From: DATKPC01 sp035524275
Lineage (GTDB): Bacteria > Pseudomonadota > Gammaproteobacteria > Burkholderiales > Burkholderiaceae_F
NCBI GenBank assembly: GCA_035524275.1
Contig: DATKPC010000066.1
Coordinates: 1 to 53,724, forward strand
Reading direction: 5' to 3'
DNA: 53,724 nucleotides
Shown here: positions 1-6,709 of the stretch, piece by piece
Layout of the letters: each line of letters opens with the position of its first letter
Position numbering within the stretch: position 1 is the stretch's first letter
The notes under the pieces: generated by a model
What the model was told of the DNA's origin: nothing
The model's database searches: none
The model's input: only the letters and a program-made list of their open reading frames with translations
Position numbers and translations under genes: made by a program

Positions 1-2
1 AA

Positions 3-78
3 TGGCGCGCCCGGCAGGAATCGAACCTGCGACCCTTGGCTTCGGAGGCCAATACTCTATCCCCTGAGCTACGGGCGC
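3..78 (-). tRNA. tRNA-Arg (anticodon CCG)
   Basis: Read on the minus strand, the sequence folds as a complete cloverleaf. The acceptor stem GCGCCCG pairs with CGGGCGC and is followed by G and an encoded CCA. The anticodon stem TTGGC/GCCAA encloses the loop CTCCGAA, which gives anticodon CCG for the arginine codon CGG. The T arm GCAGG-TTCGAAT-CCTGC is canonical. The gene faces away from the cytochrome gene to its right. Confidence 0.97.
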
Positions 79-159
79 GTTGTCGGCAGTCTCGCTGCGC
101 CGCGCGGGTCGGCGCGCAACCTGCAAGGATACACGGGCTCGCGCAGCGTCCGTCGTCGA

Positions 160-165
160 TATAAT
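160..165 (+). promoter_or_regulatory. possible -10 element (TATAAT) upstream of the cytochrome c gene
   Basis: A perfect TATAAT stands in otherwise very GC-rich DNA, about 110 bases before the cytochrome start. No convincing -35 hexamer lies 16-18 bases upstream, so this is only a candidate sigma-70 element. Nothing else recognisable lies between the tRNA and the cytochrome gene. Confidence 0.35.
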
Positions 166-278
166 CGCGCCCGCCGGAGACGTCCGCCCGACGGCGCGGC
201 CAGTCCCCGATCACGAACCGCAACCTTGGCGCCGCGCGCGCCGCCTCAACCACGGCGCAGGCCGAGCGGAGCATGTCG

Positions 279-788
279 ATGTCTGACGAGCAACATGTTT
301 CACCGATCAAGACCCCGCAGCAGCTGATCACGGTGGTCGCACTGTCGTTCATCGTCCCGATCATCGCGATCGTCCTGCTCGTGAAGTTCGTCGTCGGTGG
401 CACGGCGGGTGCGACCGGGACGGCCGCGCTGTCCACCGAGGCGGTCAACGACCGGCTGAAGCCGGTGGCGACGATCGAGTTTGCCGCCGCGGGCGGCGGC
501 GCGCATGCGCTGTTGGCCGGCGAAGCCGTGTTCCAGCAGGTTTGCACCGCGTGCCATAGCGCTGGCGTGGCCGGCGCACCGAAGGTCGGCGACAAGGCGG
601 CCTGGTCGGCGCGCATCGCGCAAGGCGTCAATACGCTGGTGGCGCACGCGACGCAGGGCTACAAGACGATGCCCGCCAAGGGCGGCAAGGACGACCTCGA
701 CCCGGTCGAGGTCGCCCGCGCGGTTGTCTACATGGCGAATCAGAGCGGTGCGTCGTTCAAGGAGCCTGCGGCCCCGGCGGCCAAGTAA
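279..788 (+). CDS. membrane-anchored c-type cytochrome, cytochrome c5 family
   Basis: This is a one-heme electron carrier held at the periplasmic face of the inner membrane by an N-terminal helix. Counting from the upstream ATG at 273, a hydrophobic segment spans about residues 20-41. A linker follows, then the covalent heme site CTACH (residues 91-95), and Met133 in a YKTMP segment is the probable second iron ligand. The start at 279 is preferred because GGAG lies 7 bases before it, whereas it lies only 1 base before 273. The cytochrome c5 (class I) assignment rests on the QQVCTACHSAG context, the about 80-residue heme domain and the total size. The gene stands alone and ends in a strong terminator, so it is probably its own transcription unit. 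The electron partner is not evident; a terminal oxidase is an inference. Confidence 0.9.
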   Translation: MSDEQHVSPIKTPQQLITVVALSFIVPIIAIVLLVKFVVGGTAGATGTAALSTEAVNDRLKPVATIEFAAAGGGAHALLAGEAVFQQVCTACHSAGVAGAPKVGDKAAWSARIAQGVNTLVAHATQGYKTMPAKGGKDDLDPVEVARAVVYMANQSGASFKEPAAPAAK

Positions 789-805
789 CGGGTTGGGATC
801 CCATG

Positions 806-836
806 CGGGCGCACGTCGTGCGCCCGTTTTTTTTTT
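806..836 (+). terminator. Rho-independent terminator after the cytochrome c gene
   Basis: A perfect 9-bp stem CGGGCGCAC/GTGCGCCCG with a 3-base loop is followed directly by ten T residues. It lies 18 bases after the cytochrome stop codon. Confidence 0.92.
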
Positions 837-969
837 CGTGACGCGCTGCGCGCCGCGCCGTCCCATCCCATCGTCCGCCGCGCGACTGCCGGGCACGGTA
901 GTGAGGCGCCGGCGCGGTGTCCCTAACGTACGCGGATTCCTCCTGCCTGCGAGTCCAGGGAGTTCCGCG

Positions 970-1185
970 ATGCCCACGATTCCTTCCGTCGACCGTCTGC
1001 GTCGGCGAGCCTTGGCGCTGCGCTATCGACGCGGCGGCAGCCTTCGCCGCCTCGCCCAAGTCGCGTCGCTGTCGTATTCCTGGACGACGAAATTCGTCGC
1101 CGGCCGCACTCGCAACGAACGCCGCGAGACGCTGGAGCGCCTGCGCCTCGCGCTGCGCGCGCTCGAAGTGCGGCGCCGGGACTGA
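970..1185 (+). CDS. small helix-turn-helix DNA-binding protein
   Basis: This encodes a 71-residue, very arginine-rich protein. The start has a good ribosome binding site, AGGGAG 7 bases upstream. The core from about residue 24 to 62 (SLRRLAQVASLSYSWTTKFV, then AGRTRNERRETLERL) has the spacing of a Cro/CI-type helix-turn-helix: a first helix with A-x-x-A, a turn at S-Y-S, a recognition helix, then a third helix. There is no room for a sensor domain, so it could be a phage-like repressor relic or a stand-alone regulator. It lies between the cytochrome terminator and the pilus cluster. Its target is unknown and its GC content matches the neighbours. The call is from pattern only. Confidence 0.55.
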   Translation: MPTIPSVDRLRRRALALRYRRGGSLRRLAQVASLSYSWTTKFVAGRTRNERRETLERLRLALRALEVRRRD

Positions 1186-1271
1186 AACTCGTCCGTGCGG
1201 CCGAGCCGATGGTTCGCGCGATGCCGGCGAGGGCACGCCACACCTCGTCTACGGCAGGCTGTTGCTTTTCC

Positions 1272-1299
1272 TTGACTACGGGTAAACCCTTAATAGATA
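1272..1299 (+). promoter_or_regulatory. possible sigma-70 promoter for the pilus cluster
   Basis: TTGACT (1272-1277) is followed after 16 bases by TAGATA (1294-1299) in a short AT-rich island, where flanking DNA is about 70% GC. It lies 65 bases before the first gene of the co-directional pilus cluster, which is where a cluster promoter would be expected. The -35 matches 5 of 6 consensus bases and the -10 only 3 of 6. Confidence 0.35.
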
Positions 1300-1363
1300 C
1301 ACGCCAATCATTAGCCTCACAATGGCGGCGAGGGCAGTGAGGGTGGATCGAGGACCGTCAGCC

Positions 1364-2059
1364 ATGCAACACAAGGTCGTCCGAGTCGGGCGGCGGACCG
1401 GGGAATGTGACCCCGCGTCCGCCCGCTCCCCCGTCGCTGCGGTGGCCGGTTCGAGCGGCGTCACGCGTCGACAGGCCGTCGGAGCCGGTGCGGCGCTGGC
1501 CGCGGCGGTCGGCGCCGGTGGCGTGCCGGCAACGGTGCGGGCCGCCGCGACGCTGCGCGGGCCGGCGGGCGATCCGGCGTTCTGGAAACGCCCGCGCGAG
1601 CTGTGGATTACGCGGCCGCAGGTGGGGGAACAGTTGCGCGCCGTTTACTGGTCCGACGGCCGCGTCCAGCAGGAAGGGTATCAGCGGATCAATCGCCTCT
1701 ATCGCGACGTGATGGCCGGCCAGCAGCGCCCGATCTCGATCGACCTGCTGGACCTGAACTACGTGATGCAAACCGCCGTCCACCGCTTGCTGTCGCCGCG
1801 CCCGCTGGTCCTCATTTCCGGTTTCCGCACCGCGCAGACCAATGCACGCGTCGGCGGCGTCGAACCCAACATCCATTTCACCGGGCAGGCCGACGATTCG
1901 GTCTACGAGCGGATGTCGCTGGCCGACAACTACCGGCTCGCCCGCTATTTCCAGGTCGGCGGCCTCGGCTTTTATCCGGACCGCGGATCCATCCACAAGG
2001 ATGTCGGGCCGCGCCGCTCCTGGGTCGAGTATGGCCCGGCGCGGCCGCGCCGAGCCTGA
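1364..2059 (+). CDS. Tat-exported M15/DUF882-type (YcbK/MepK-like) peptidoglycan peptidase
   Basis: This is a 231-residue probable periplasmic zinc D,D-/L,D-endopeptidase-like enzyme that trims peptidoglycan crosslinks. The N-terminus has a twin-arginine motif (T-R35-R36-Q) followed by an alanine-rich stretch. The YcbK/MepK family, also called DUF882, is characteristically Tat-exported. The metal-binding pattern is intact: H171 with D178 (H-x6-D, in NIHFTGQADD) and H211 (SIHKDVG), plus the family's SGFRT and GLGFYP segments. The start at 1364 has GAGGA 9 bases upstream; the ATG at 1322 lacks a ribosome binding site. It lies 31 bases before the lipoprotein gene and is co-directional with the pilus genes. 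It may open the cell wall for the secretin or pilus, but that role is inference. Confidence 0.85.
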   Translation: MQHKVVRVGRRTGECDPASARSPVAAVAGSSGVTRRQAVGAGAALAAAVGAGGVPATVRAAATLRGPAGDPAFWKRPRELWITRPQVGEQLRAVYWSDGRVQQEGYQRINRLYRDVMAGQQRPISIDLLDLNYVMQTAVHRLLSPRPLVLISGFRTAQTNARVGGVEPNIHFTGQADDSVYERMSLADNYRLARYFQVGGLGFYPDRGSIHKDVGPRRSWVEYGPARPRRA

Positions 2060-2090
2060 TCACGCCCGACACCCGAGTCCCCCGCCTCCG

Positions 2091-2645
2091 ATGAATCCTC
2101 GCCCGCTGGCACTGAACGACCTTCCGGCGCGCCCGCGTCTCGCGCTGACGCACGGCGCCGTCCAGGCGGCATTGATGGTCATCGCCGCGCTGAGCGGATG
2201 CGCCGCCGGAAACGGCGCGTCGGCGACGCGCGCCTCGGGCGACGACGATGTCCGCACGCTGCAGGCCCGCGTCGTGCAGCTCGAGGAGCGCGTCGAGCGC
2301 GACGAATACGCGCTGATCGCCGTCAGCCGGCGCGTCCGCGATCCATCGCGCGCCACAGACGCGTCCGCGGCGCCTCTGACCACGTCGACGGTGACCTCCC
2401 CCCGCGCCGGCGCGCCGGCCGCGGCGGTGGTTTCGGCGCCGCAAAAGGCCGTGCTCGATGCGCGCGAACGCGTTGCCGCCGCGGATCGCGAATCGCGGCA
2501 CGCGGGAGCCGGCGTGGCCGGCCCGAAGCAGGGCGACGAGGCACCGCGCTGGGGCGCCGCCGGCACGGCGACGATGGCCAGCGAAACGGCGGGTGCCGGC
2601 GAATCGCCGCGCGACACGCCGTGGGCGCCCGGGACGTGGCGGTAG
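2091..2645 (+). CDS. lipoprotein with coiled coil, pilus-cluster component
   Basis: The protein is 184 residues. A hydrophobic leader ends in the lipobox L34-S-G-C37, so the mature protein should be a lipid-anchored envelope protein. A heptad-like helix (residues about 53-83, DDDVRTLQARVVQLEERVER) predicts a coiled coil, and the rest is a low-complexity Ala/Gly/Pro tail. It lies between the M15 peptidase and the TcpQ-like gene. In type IVb systems such lipoproteins can act as secretin partners; that role here is inferred from position. After the stop at 2643-2645, another frame continues with coding-like composition to a TGA at 2710, so the 3' end may be affected by a frameshift. Confidence 0.6.
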   Translation: MNPRPLALNDLPARPRLALTHGAVQAALMVIAALSGCAAGNGASATRASGDDDVRTLQARVVQLEERVERDEYALIAVSRRVRDPSRATDASAAPLTTSTVTSPRAGAPAAAVVSAPQKAVLDARERVAAADRESRHAGAGVAGPKQGDEAPRWGAAGTATMASETAGAGESPRDTPWAPGTWR

Positions 2646-2801
2646 CCGACGATGCGGTGGCAGCCCCTTGGGTCCTCGGCAACGAGGCCGTGCAGCAACC
2701 CATCCGCTGAGGCTGCCGCGGCAGGGCGACCGGCGTCCGCAGCGGGCGCCGGATCCGGACGTCGCTTGCCGCTCGGCGGAGCGCTGCGGGCGCTGCAGGC
2801 C

Positions 2802-3407
2802 ATGCCGGCACGGCTGGCGCCGTCGCTCCTGGCGAGCCTCGTCGCGTGGCCCGCCGGCGCGGTTCCGACCGAGGGTGAGCGCGACGAACGCGCGCCCGTC
2901 ATCGCGCCCGCTCGCGTGCCGCCGTCGTCGATCATCGCGGTCCCGGGGCCGGACATGGCGCCTTCGACGCCGGCCGATACCGCACCCGGGTCCGGCACGG
3001 ACGCCCACGGGGCCGCAAAGCGGCTGCTCGATGCGCTGGCACGCGAAGGGAAGAAGAGCCCGGAAGGCGCCTCCGCGCGGGATGATGTGGTGCCCTTGAC
3101 CCCCGGCGGCTCGCCGCCGGCCCGCGGCGACACGACGACTCATCGATTCACGGCACACGCCGGCGAGCCGCTGTCGGCCGCGTTGCAGGCCTACCTCGGC
3201 CGCGAGGGGTGGGACCTCGAATGGAACTGCGCGCAGGACTTCATCGTCCAGCGCGAATACGCGCTCGACGTTCCGGGCGCGATCGACCTGCATCGAACGC
3301 TGCTGCGCATCCTGGCGCCGTATCGGCTGTCGGCCGTGATCCACAACGCGCCGCCGCAGCGAGTCGTCGCAGTGACCGACTCGCCCGCGGCAGGAGACAC
3401 GCCGTGA
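2802..3407 (+). CDS. TcpQ/PilL-like type IVb pilus protein
   Basis: The protein is 201 residues if it starts at 2802, where a classical signal peptide begins (MPARLAPSLLASLVAWPAGA). A longer reading from 2652 adds 50 residues with poorer codon composition and no export signal, so I prefer 2802. The last about 85 residues (from HRFTAHAGEPLSAALQAYLG) resemble the TcpQ/PilL C-terminal domain. The resemblance covers the low-potential helix, the W-x-L-E-W strand and the alternating strands ending in VVAVTDSP. In known type IVb systems this domain helps position or stabilise the outer-membrane secretin, and the next gene is the secretin. The middle is a proline-rich linker. The stop overlaps the next start (GTGA), implying coupled translation. 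Confidence 0.6.
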   Translation: MPARLAPSLLASLVAWPAGAVPTEGERDERAPVIAPARVPPSSIIAVPGPDMAPSTPADTAPGSGTDAHGAAKRLLDALAREGKKSPEGASARDDVVPLTPGGSPPARGDTTTHRFTAHAGEPLSAALQAYLGREGWDLEWNCAQDFIVQREYALDVPGAIDLHRTLLRILAPYRLSAVIHNAPPQRVVAVTDSPAAGDTP

Positions 3408-4993
3408 AGTCGCTGCCTGTCGTGCTCACGGCGGCCACGGTGCTCGCCGGCTGCGGAACGCCGCTGCGCTATCCGCCACTCGACGGTTCGGCGGCCAGCG
3501 ACTCGCGCGCCGTGCGTTCGCGCCTCGATGCCGCCACGCGCGTCGAGGAAACGACCGAGCCGTACATCAAGGCGACGCCGATCGATTACGCGGAGCCGGC
3601 GCGCGGCGACCTCACGGCCCGCTTCGACGGGGCGCCGCTGCTGGCGGCGCTCGACGGCGTCGCGAGCCGGCGCGGTTACGGTGTCACGCTGGTCGGGCCC
3701 GTCAAGGGCCAAACGCCCGTCTCGGTCCAGGTCAGCAACGAGAATTTCGCCGGCGCCCTGCGCGCGATCGCGATGGCGGCGGGCTACGTCGCGGTCGTCG
3801 ACGAACGGACGCGCCAGGTCCTCGTCGCCGAAGAGGCGACCCAATATTTCCGCGTGCCCGCGCCGCTCGCCGAGCGAAGCACGTCGCAGTTCTCGGTGCA
3901 AGGCAACCCCGGGTTCGGTGCCGCCGGCGGCGGTACCAATTCAAGCGCAGGCAGCACCAGTGCCGCCAATCCCGCCGGCACGTCGCCGACGAGCGCCGGC
4001 CCGCCCGGCGCGATGGGCACCGGCGGCTCGAACTCGTCGGTCAGCGGCAGCGCGATCCGCTCGGCCGACGCGCTGCTCGCCGCCCTCGCATCGATCATCG
4101 GTGGCAACGCGGCCAACCGCATCCAGTATGTCCCGGAAACCGCGCTCGTCGCGATTCGGGGCAACGCGCTGCAGTTGCGGCGCGCCGCCGACCTCATGGA
4201 CGCGGTGACGCGCGAAAGCGAATTGCAGATCGAGGTGAACGCGGCGTTCGTCGACGTCAGCCTGGCCCGGCAGTTCGCGCTCGGCATCGACTGGTCCCGC
4301 ATCCTGCCGACGGGCAGCGTGCTCGGGACCGGCTCGACCGTAAACCTGCAGCTCAATGGCGCTGCGACCGTCTCGACACCGACGTTGCAAGCCACCGTGA
4401 CCGGCACGTCGGTCAGGTCGATCATCAACGCGCTGGAGAGCTATACGCGCGTGCGCGTCGTCGCGTCGCCCTCGGCCATCACCCGCAACCACATGGATGC
4501 GATCCTCTACCGCGGCCAGCAGGTCCCGTACCTGGCGGAAGTCGACCAGCAGGCGGTCGCCAACGTCGGCACGACGACTGCGGCGCGGGTCGCCTTCGTC
4601 CCCGAAGGCACGTCGCTCGCGCTGCGCGCGGCCGTCGTCGACGCCGGCCGCATCGACCTGCGGATCGCGCCGCAGCAGATCCAGGGCGTGAGTTTCCAGA
4701 CGTTCACGTTCGGCGCGAACGCCAGCGTCACGGCGCCGGCCTTCCCGTTGATGCAGGCCTACCTCTCGTTGCTCGTCGAGCCGGGCAAGACCTACGTCAT
4801 CGGCGGCCTGAACCTCGACCGGGACAACGACGTCGACCAGCACGTCCCGGGCCTCGGCCAGGTTCCGCTGCTCGAGCGGCTGATGACCGCCACGTCGCGC
4901 GACGGCGAGCGCACGCAACTCGTGCTGCTGCTCAATGCCCGCATCCTGCCGCCCCCGGCCCGCACGTCCAGCCTCGTTGGAGAATCGATATGA
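3404..4993 (+). CDS. pilN: type IVb pilus outer-membrane secretin lipoprotein (PilN type)
   Basis: This 529-residue lipoprotein forms the outer-membrane gate through which the pilus passes. It starts with GTG, with AGGAG 7 bases upstream, and overlaps the previous stop. The leader ends in L-A-G-C17. Residues about 60-150 form an N-domain (LTARFDGAPLLAALDGVASR). A Gly/Ser/Asn-rich loop follows (about 165-215), and then the secretin core. The core ends with the family signature HVPGLGQVPLLERLM, and the preceding segment GKTYVIGGLNLDRDN is also typical. Secretins that are themselves lipoproteins are characteristic of type IVb pili (R64 PilN, TcpC, BfpB). It sits between the TcpQ-like gene and the PilO-like gene, as expected. 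Confidence 0.9.
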   Translation: MKSLPVVLTAATVLAGCGTPLRYPPLDGSAASDSRAVRSRLDAATRVEETTEPYIKATPIDYAEPARGDLTARFDGAPLLAALDGVASRRGYGVTLVGPVKGQTPVSVQVSNENFAGALRAIAMAAGYVAVVDERTRQVLVAEEATQYFRVPAPLAERSTSQFSVQGNPGFGAAGGGTNSSAGSTSAANPAGTSPTSAGPPGAMGTGGSNSSVSGSAIRSADALLAALASIIGGNAANRIQYVPETALVAIRGNALQLRRAADLMDAVTRESELQIEVNAAFVDVSLARQFALGIDWSRILPTGSVLGTGSTVNLQLNGAATVSTPTLQATVTGTSVRSIINALESYTRVRVVASPSAITRNHMDAILYRGQQVPYLAEVDQQAVANVGTTTAARVAFVPEGTSLALRAAVVDAGRIDLRIAPQQIQGVSFQTFTFGANASVTAPAFPLMQAYLSLLVEPGKTYVIGGLNLDRDNDVDQHVPGLGQVPLLERLMTATSRDGERTQLVLLLNARILPPPARTSSLVGESI

Positions 4994-6195
4994 GCAAGGC
5001 CTCGAAGGCGCCGCCGACGCTGCGTTACCCGGCTCCGGAAACCAGCAGCCGTGCCGCCAAGGGACCGGAGCGCCGTCGCGTGCTGCTGTTGCAACTCGAG
5101 CTGCCGGGCGGAACGCGCTTCCTGGGTCGCGTTACCCGCTCCGGATGCGCGCCGGTCGAAGCGACCGGCGCCAACGCGCTGATCCTCATCAGCGACGATC
5201 GCGACGCGCGCTTCGGGCGCGTCTCGCCGATCGATCGCGCCGAGGCCGACGAGATGGCGGCCGACCTCAACCCGGACGCCGTGTTCCGTCTGCTGTATCG
5301 ACCCGGGACGAAATCCGTCGTCTATGCGCGGGCGCGCGACGAGATCCCGGAGCAGGGCCGCGCCTGTCCGCTGCTGCTGGCGCTGGAAATGCTCGGCGCG
5401 GCCGACGAGCGGCCGCAGGGGATGCTGATCCTCGCCATCGGAACGCCGACCAACCCCGATCTCGTCCTGATGGTCGGCCGCGACATCAGCGGCGCCATCG
5501 ACCCCGCGAGTCTCCAGGTGTGGCTGCTGCCGCAGGACGACCTGCTGACGCTCGCCGTCGACTTCGCGGAGCGCGGGCAATTCGAGCTTCAGGCCGACCA
5601 CATCGTCTACACGCAGCACGAGCTGCTGCAACTCGCGCGCCAGCTGCCGCACTACGAACGCGCCCGGACCTATTTTGGAAGGACGGTCGAGAACTGGATG
5701 CGCGCCGGCGCCGGCATCGGCGCCGTGGCGGGGGTCGCGACGGCGCTCGCGTGCGGCGTCCAGGCGCTGGCGCTGGCGCACGTCGAGCAGCAGCGCGCGC
5801 AGGCCGATGCCCGCGTCGCCGCGATGCGCGACCGGCTGCAGGCCGTCGTGCAGCAGGACCCGATCCGCCTCTCGATGGCGGCCAGCATCGACCAGCGGCA
5901 GCTCGTCGACGCCGCGCGAACCATCTGGCGCAACGGCACGACCGTTCGCATCGAGGCGCGCCCGGGACAGGAGCGGCTCACGCTTCGCACGCCGATCTCG
6001 GCAGCGCCCGGTCGCGACCCGGCCGAAAGTGCCGTCGACGAGGGGGGCGACCTGGTCCACGAGGCCATGAACCAGCAGCCGCCGCGCGGCTTCACGCGCG
6101 GACCCATCCAGGTATCCGGAGACTTCAATGCGATGGCCATCACGTATCAGTCCGAAAGTCGCCGCAGCACTGCTGCTGGGCTACTTATGCGCTAG
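4990..6195 (+). CDS. type IVb pilus inner-membrane protein, PilO2-like
   Basis: The protein is 401 residues. It starts at an ATG that overlaps the secretin stop (ATGA). It has a long cytoplasmic N-terminal part (about 1-235), one transmembrane helix at about 237-262 (RAGAGIGAVAGVATALACGV) and a periplasmic part that begins as a helix (QQRAQADARVAAMRDRLQA). This matches the size and topology of R64-type PilO, which links the cytoplasmic ATPase and platform to the periplasmic alignment complex. The assignment is by position and topology; primary-sequence motifs are weak in this family. Its last 68 bases overlap the start of the next gene, which is more than elsewhere in the cluster. Confidence 0.65.
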   Translation: MSKASKAPPTLRYPAPETSSRAAKGPERRRVLLLQLELPGGTRFLGRVTRSGCAPVEATGANALILISDDRDARFGRVSPIDRAEADEMAADLNPDAVFRLLYRPGTKSVVYARARDEIPEQGRACPLLLALEMLGAADERPQGMLILAIGTPTNPDLVLMVGRDISGAIDPASLQVWLLPQDDLLTLAVDFAERGQFELQADHIVYTQHELLQLARQLPHYERARTYFGRTVENWMRAGAGIGAVAGVATALACGVQALALAHVEQQRAQADARVAAMRDRLQAVVQQDPIRLSMAASIDQRQLVDAARTIWRNGTTVRIEARPGQERLTLRTPISAAPGRDPAESAVDEGGDLVHEAMNQQPPRGFTRGPIQVSGDFNAMAITYQSESRRSTAAGLLMR

Positions 6196-6709
6196 CGGCC
6201 TCGTCGCGGCCGAGCTCGGGCACCGCCGCCACGCGGTGGCGGACCGCCTCGCGCAACAGGACGCGAGCGCGCAGGAACTCGCCCGCACGGTCGAGGCGCT
6301 CGAGCGCGAGATGGCCGGCGTCCGCGTGGCGCCGGCGCGCGGTGCCGACGCCGGCCGTGGGGATCGCGGTCCGGCGGCCCAGGCGGCGGAAATCGTCCAG
6401 ATGATGCGCAGCGCGGACACCCAATTCGGCGTCCGTTGGCGTACCCTTTCGCTCGGAGCGGGCCCGGCGGAACTGGCCGGCGCCGGGGCGCCCGGCGGCG
6501 GGCGGGACGTGGCCGCGATGTTCGCGCCGCTGGCCGACGCGCCGCAGATGCAGGCGGCGCGCCTGCGCGCCGAGGGCGAGTACCACAACCTGGGGGGCCT
6601 GCTCGACATGATCGATGCGCTTAAGAAAAATGGCGCCGCGATCACCGAAATCGCGCTCGAAGGGGAGCAGGTGACGATGTCCGGATACGTGGTGGCGAGG
6701 GTCCGTTGA
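6128..6709 (+). CDS. bitopic pilus alignment protein, PilO/GspM-like
   Basis: The protein is 193 residues. A single N-terminal membrane helix (about 11-30, AAALLLGYLCASGLVAAE) is followed by a coiled coil (DRLAQQDASAQELARTVEAL). The C-terminal alpha/beta domain ends in LLDMIDALKKNGAAITEIAL and a strand. This is the usual plan of PilO or GspM proteins, whose ferredoxin-like domains dimerise in the periplasm. The start at 6128 has GGAGA 6 bases upstream and lies inside the 3' end of the preceding gene. The stop overlaps the TTG start of the ATPase. The R64 equivalent may be PilP or PilM by position; I cannot tell which from sequence alone. Confidence 0.6.
   Translation: MRWPSRISPKVAAALLLGYLCASGLVAAELGHRRHAVADRLAQQDASAQELARTVEALEREMAGVRVAPARGADAGRGDRGPAAQAAEIVQMMRSADTQFGVRWRTLSLGAGPAELAGAGAPGGGRDVAAMFAPLADAPQMQAARLRAEGEYHNLGGLLDMIDALKKNGAAITEIALEGEQVTMSGYVVARVR

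Noticed and set aside
1322..1363. Earlier start for the M15-type peptidase
   Set aside because: It lacks a ribosome binding site and adds sequence before the Tat signal; the start at 1364 has GAGGA at suitable spacing.
1878..3344. A 488-residue minus-strand frame opposite the peptidase, lipoprotein and TcpQ-like genes
   Set aside because: No motifs, no ribosome binding site and an extreme arginine-rich composition.
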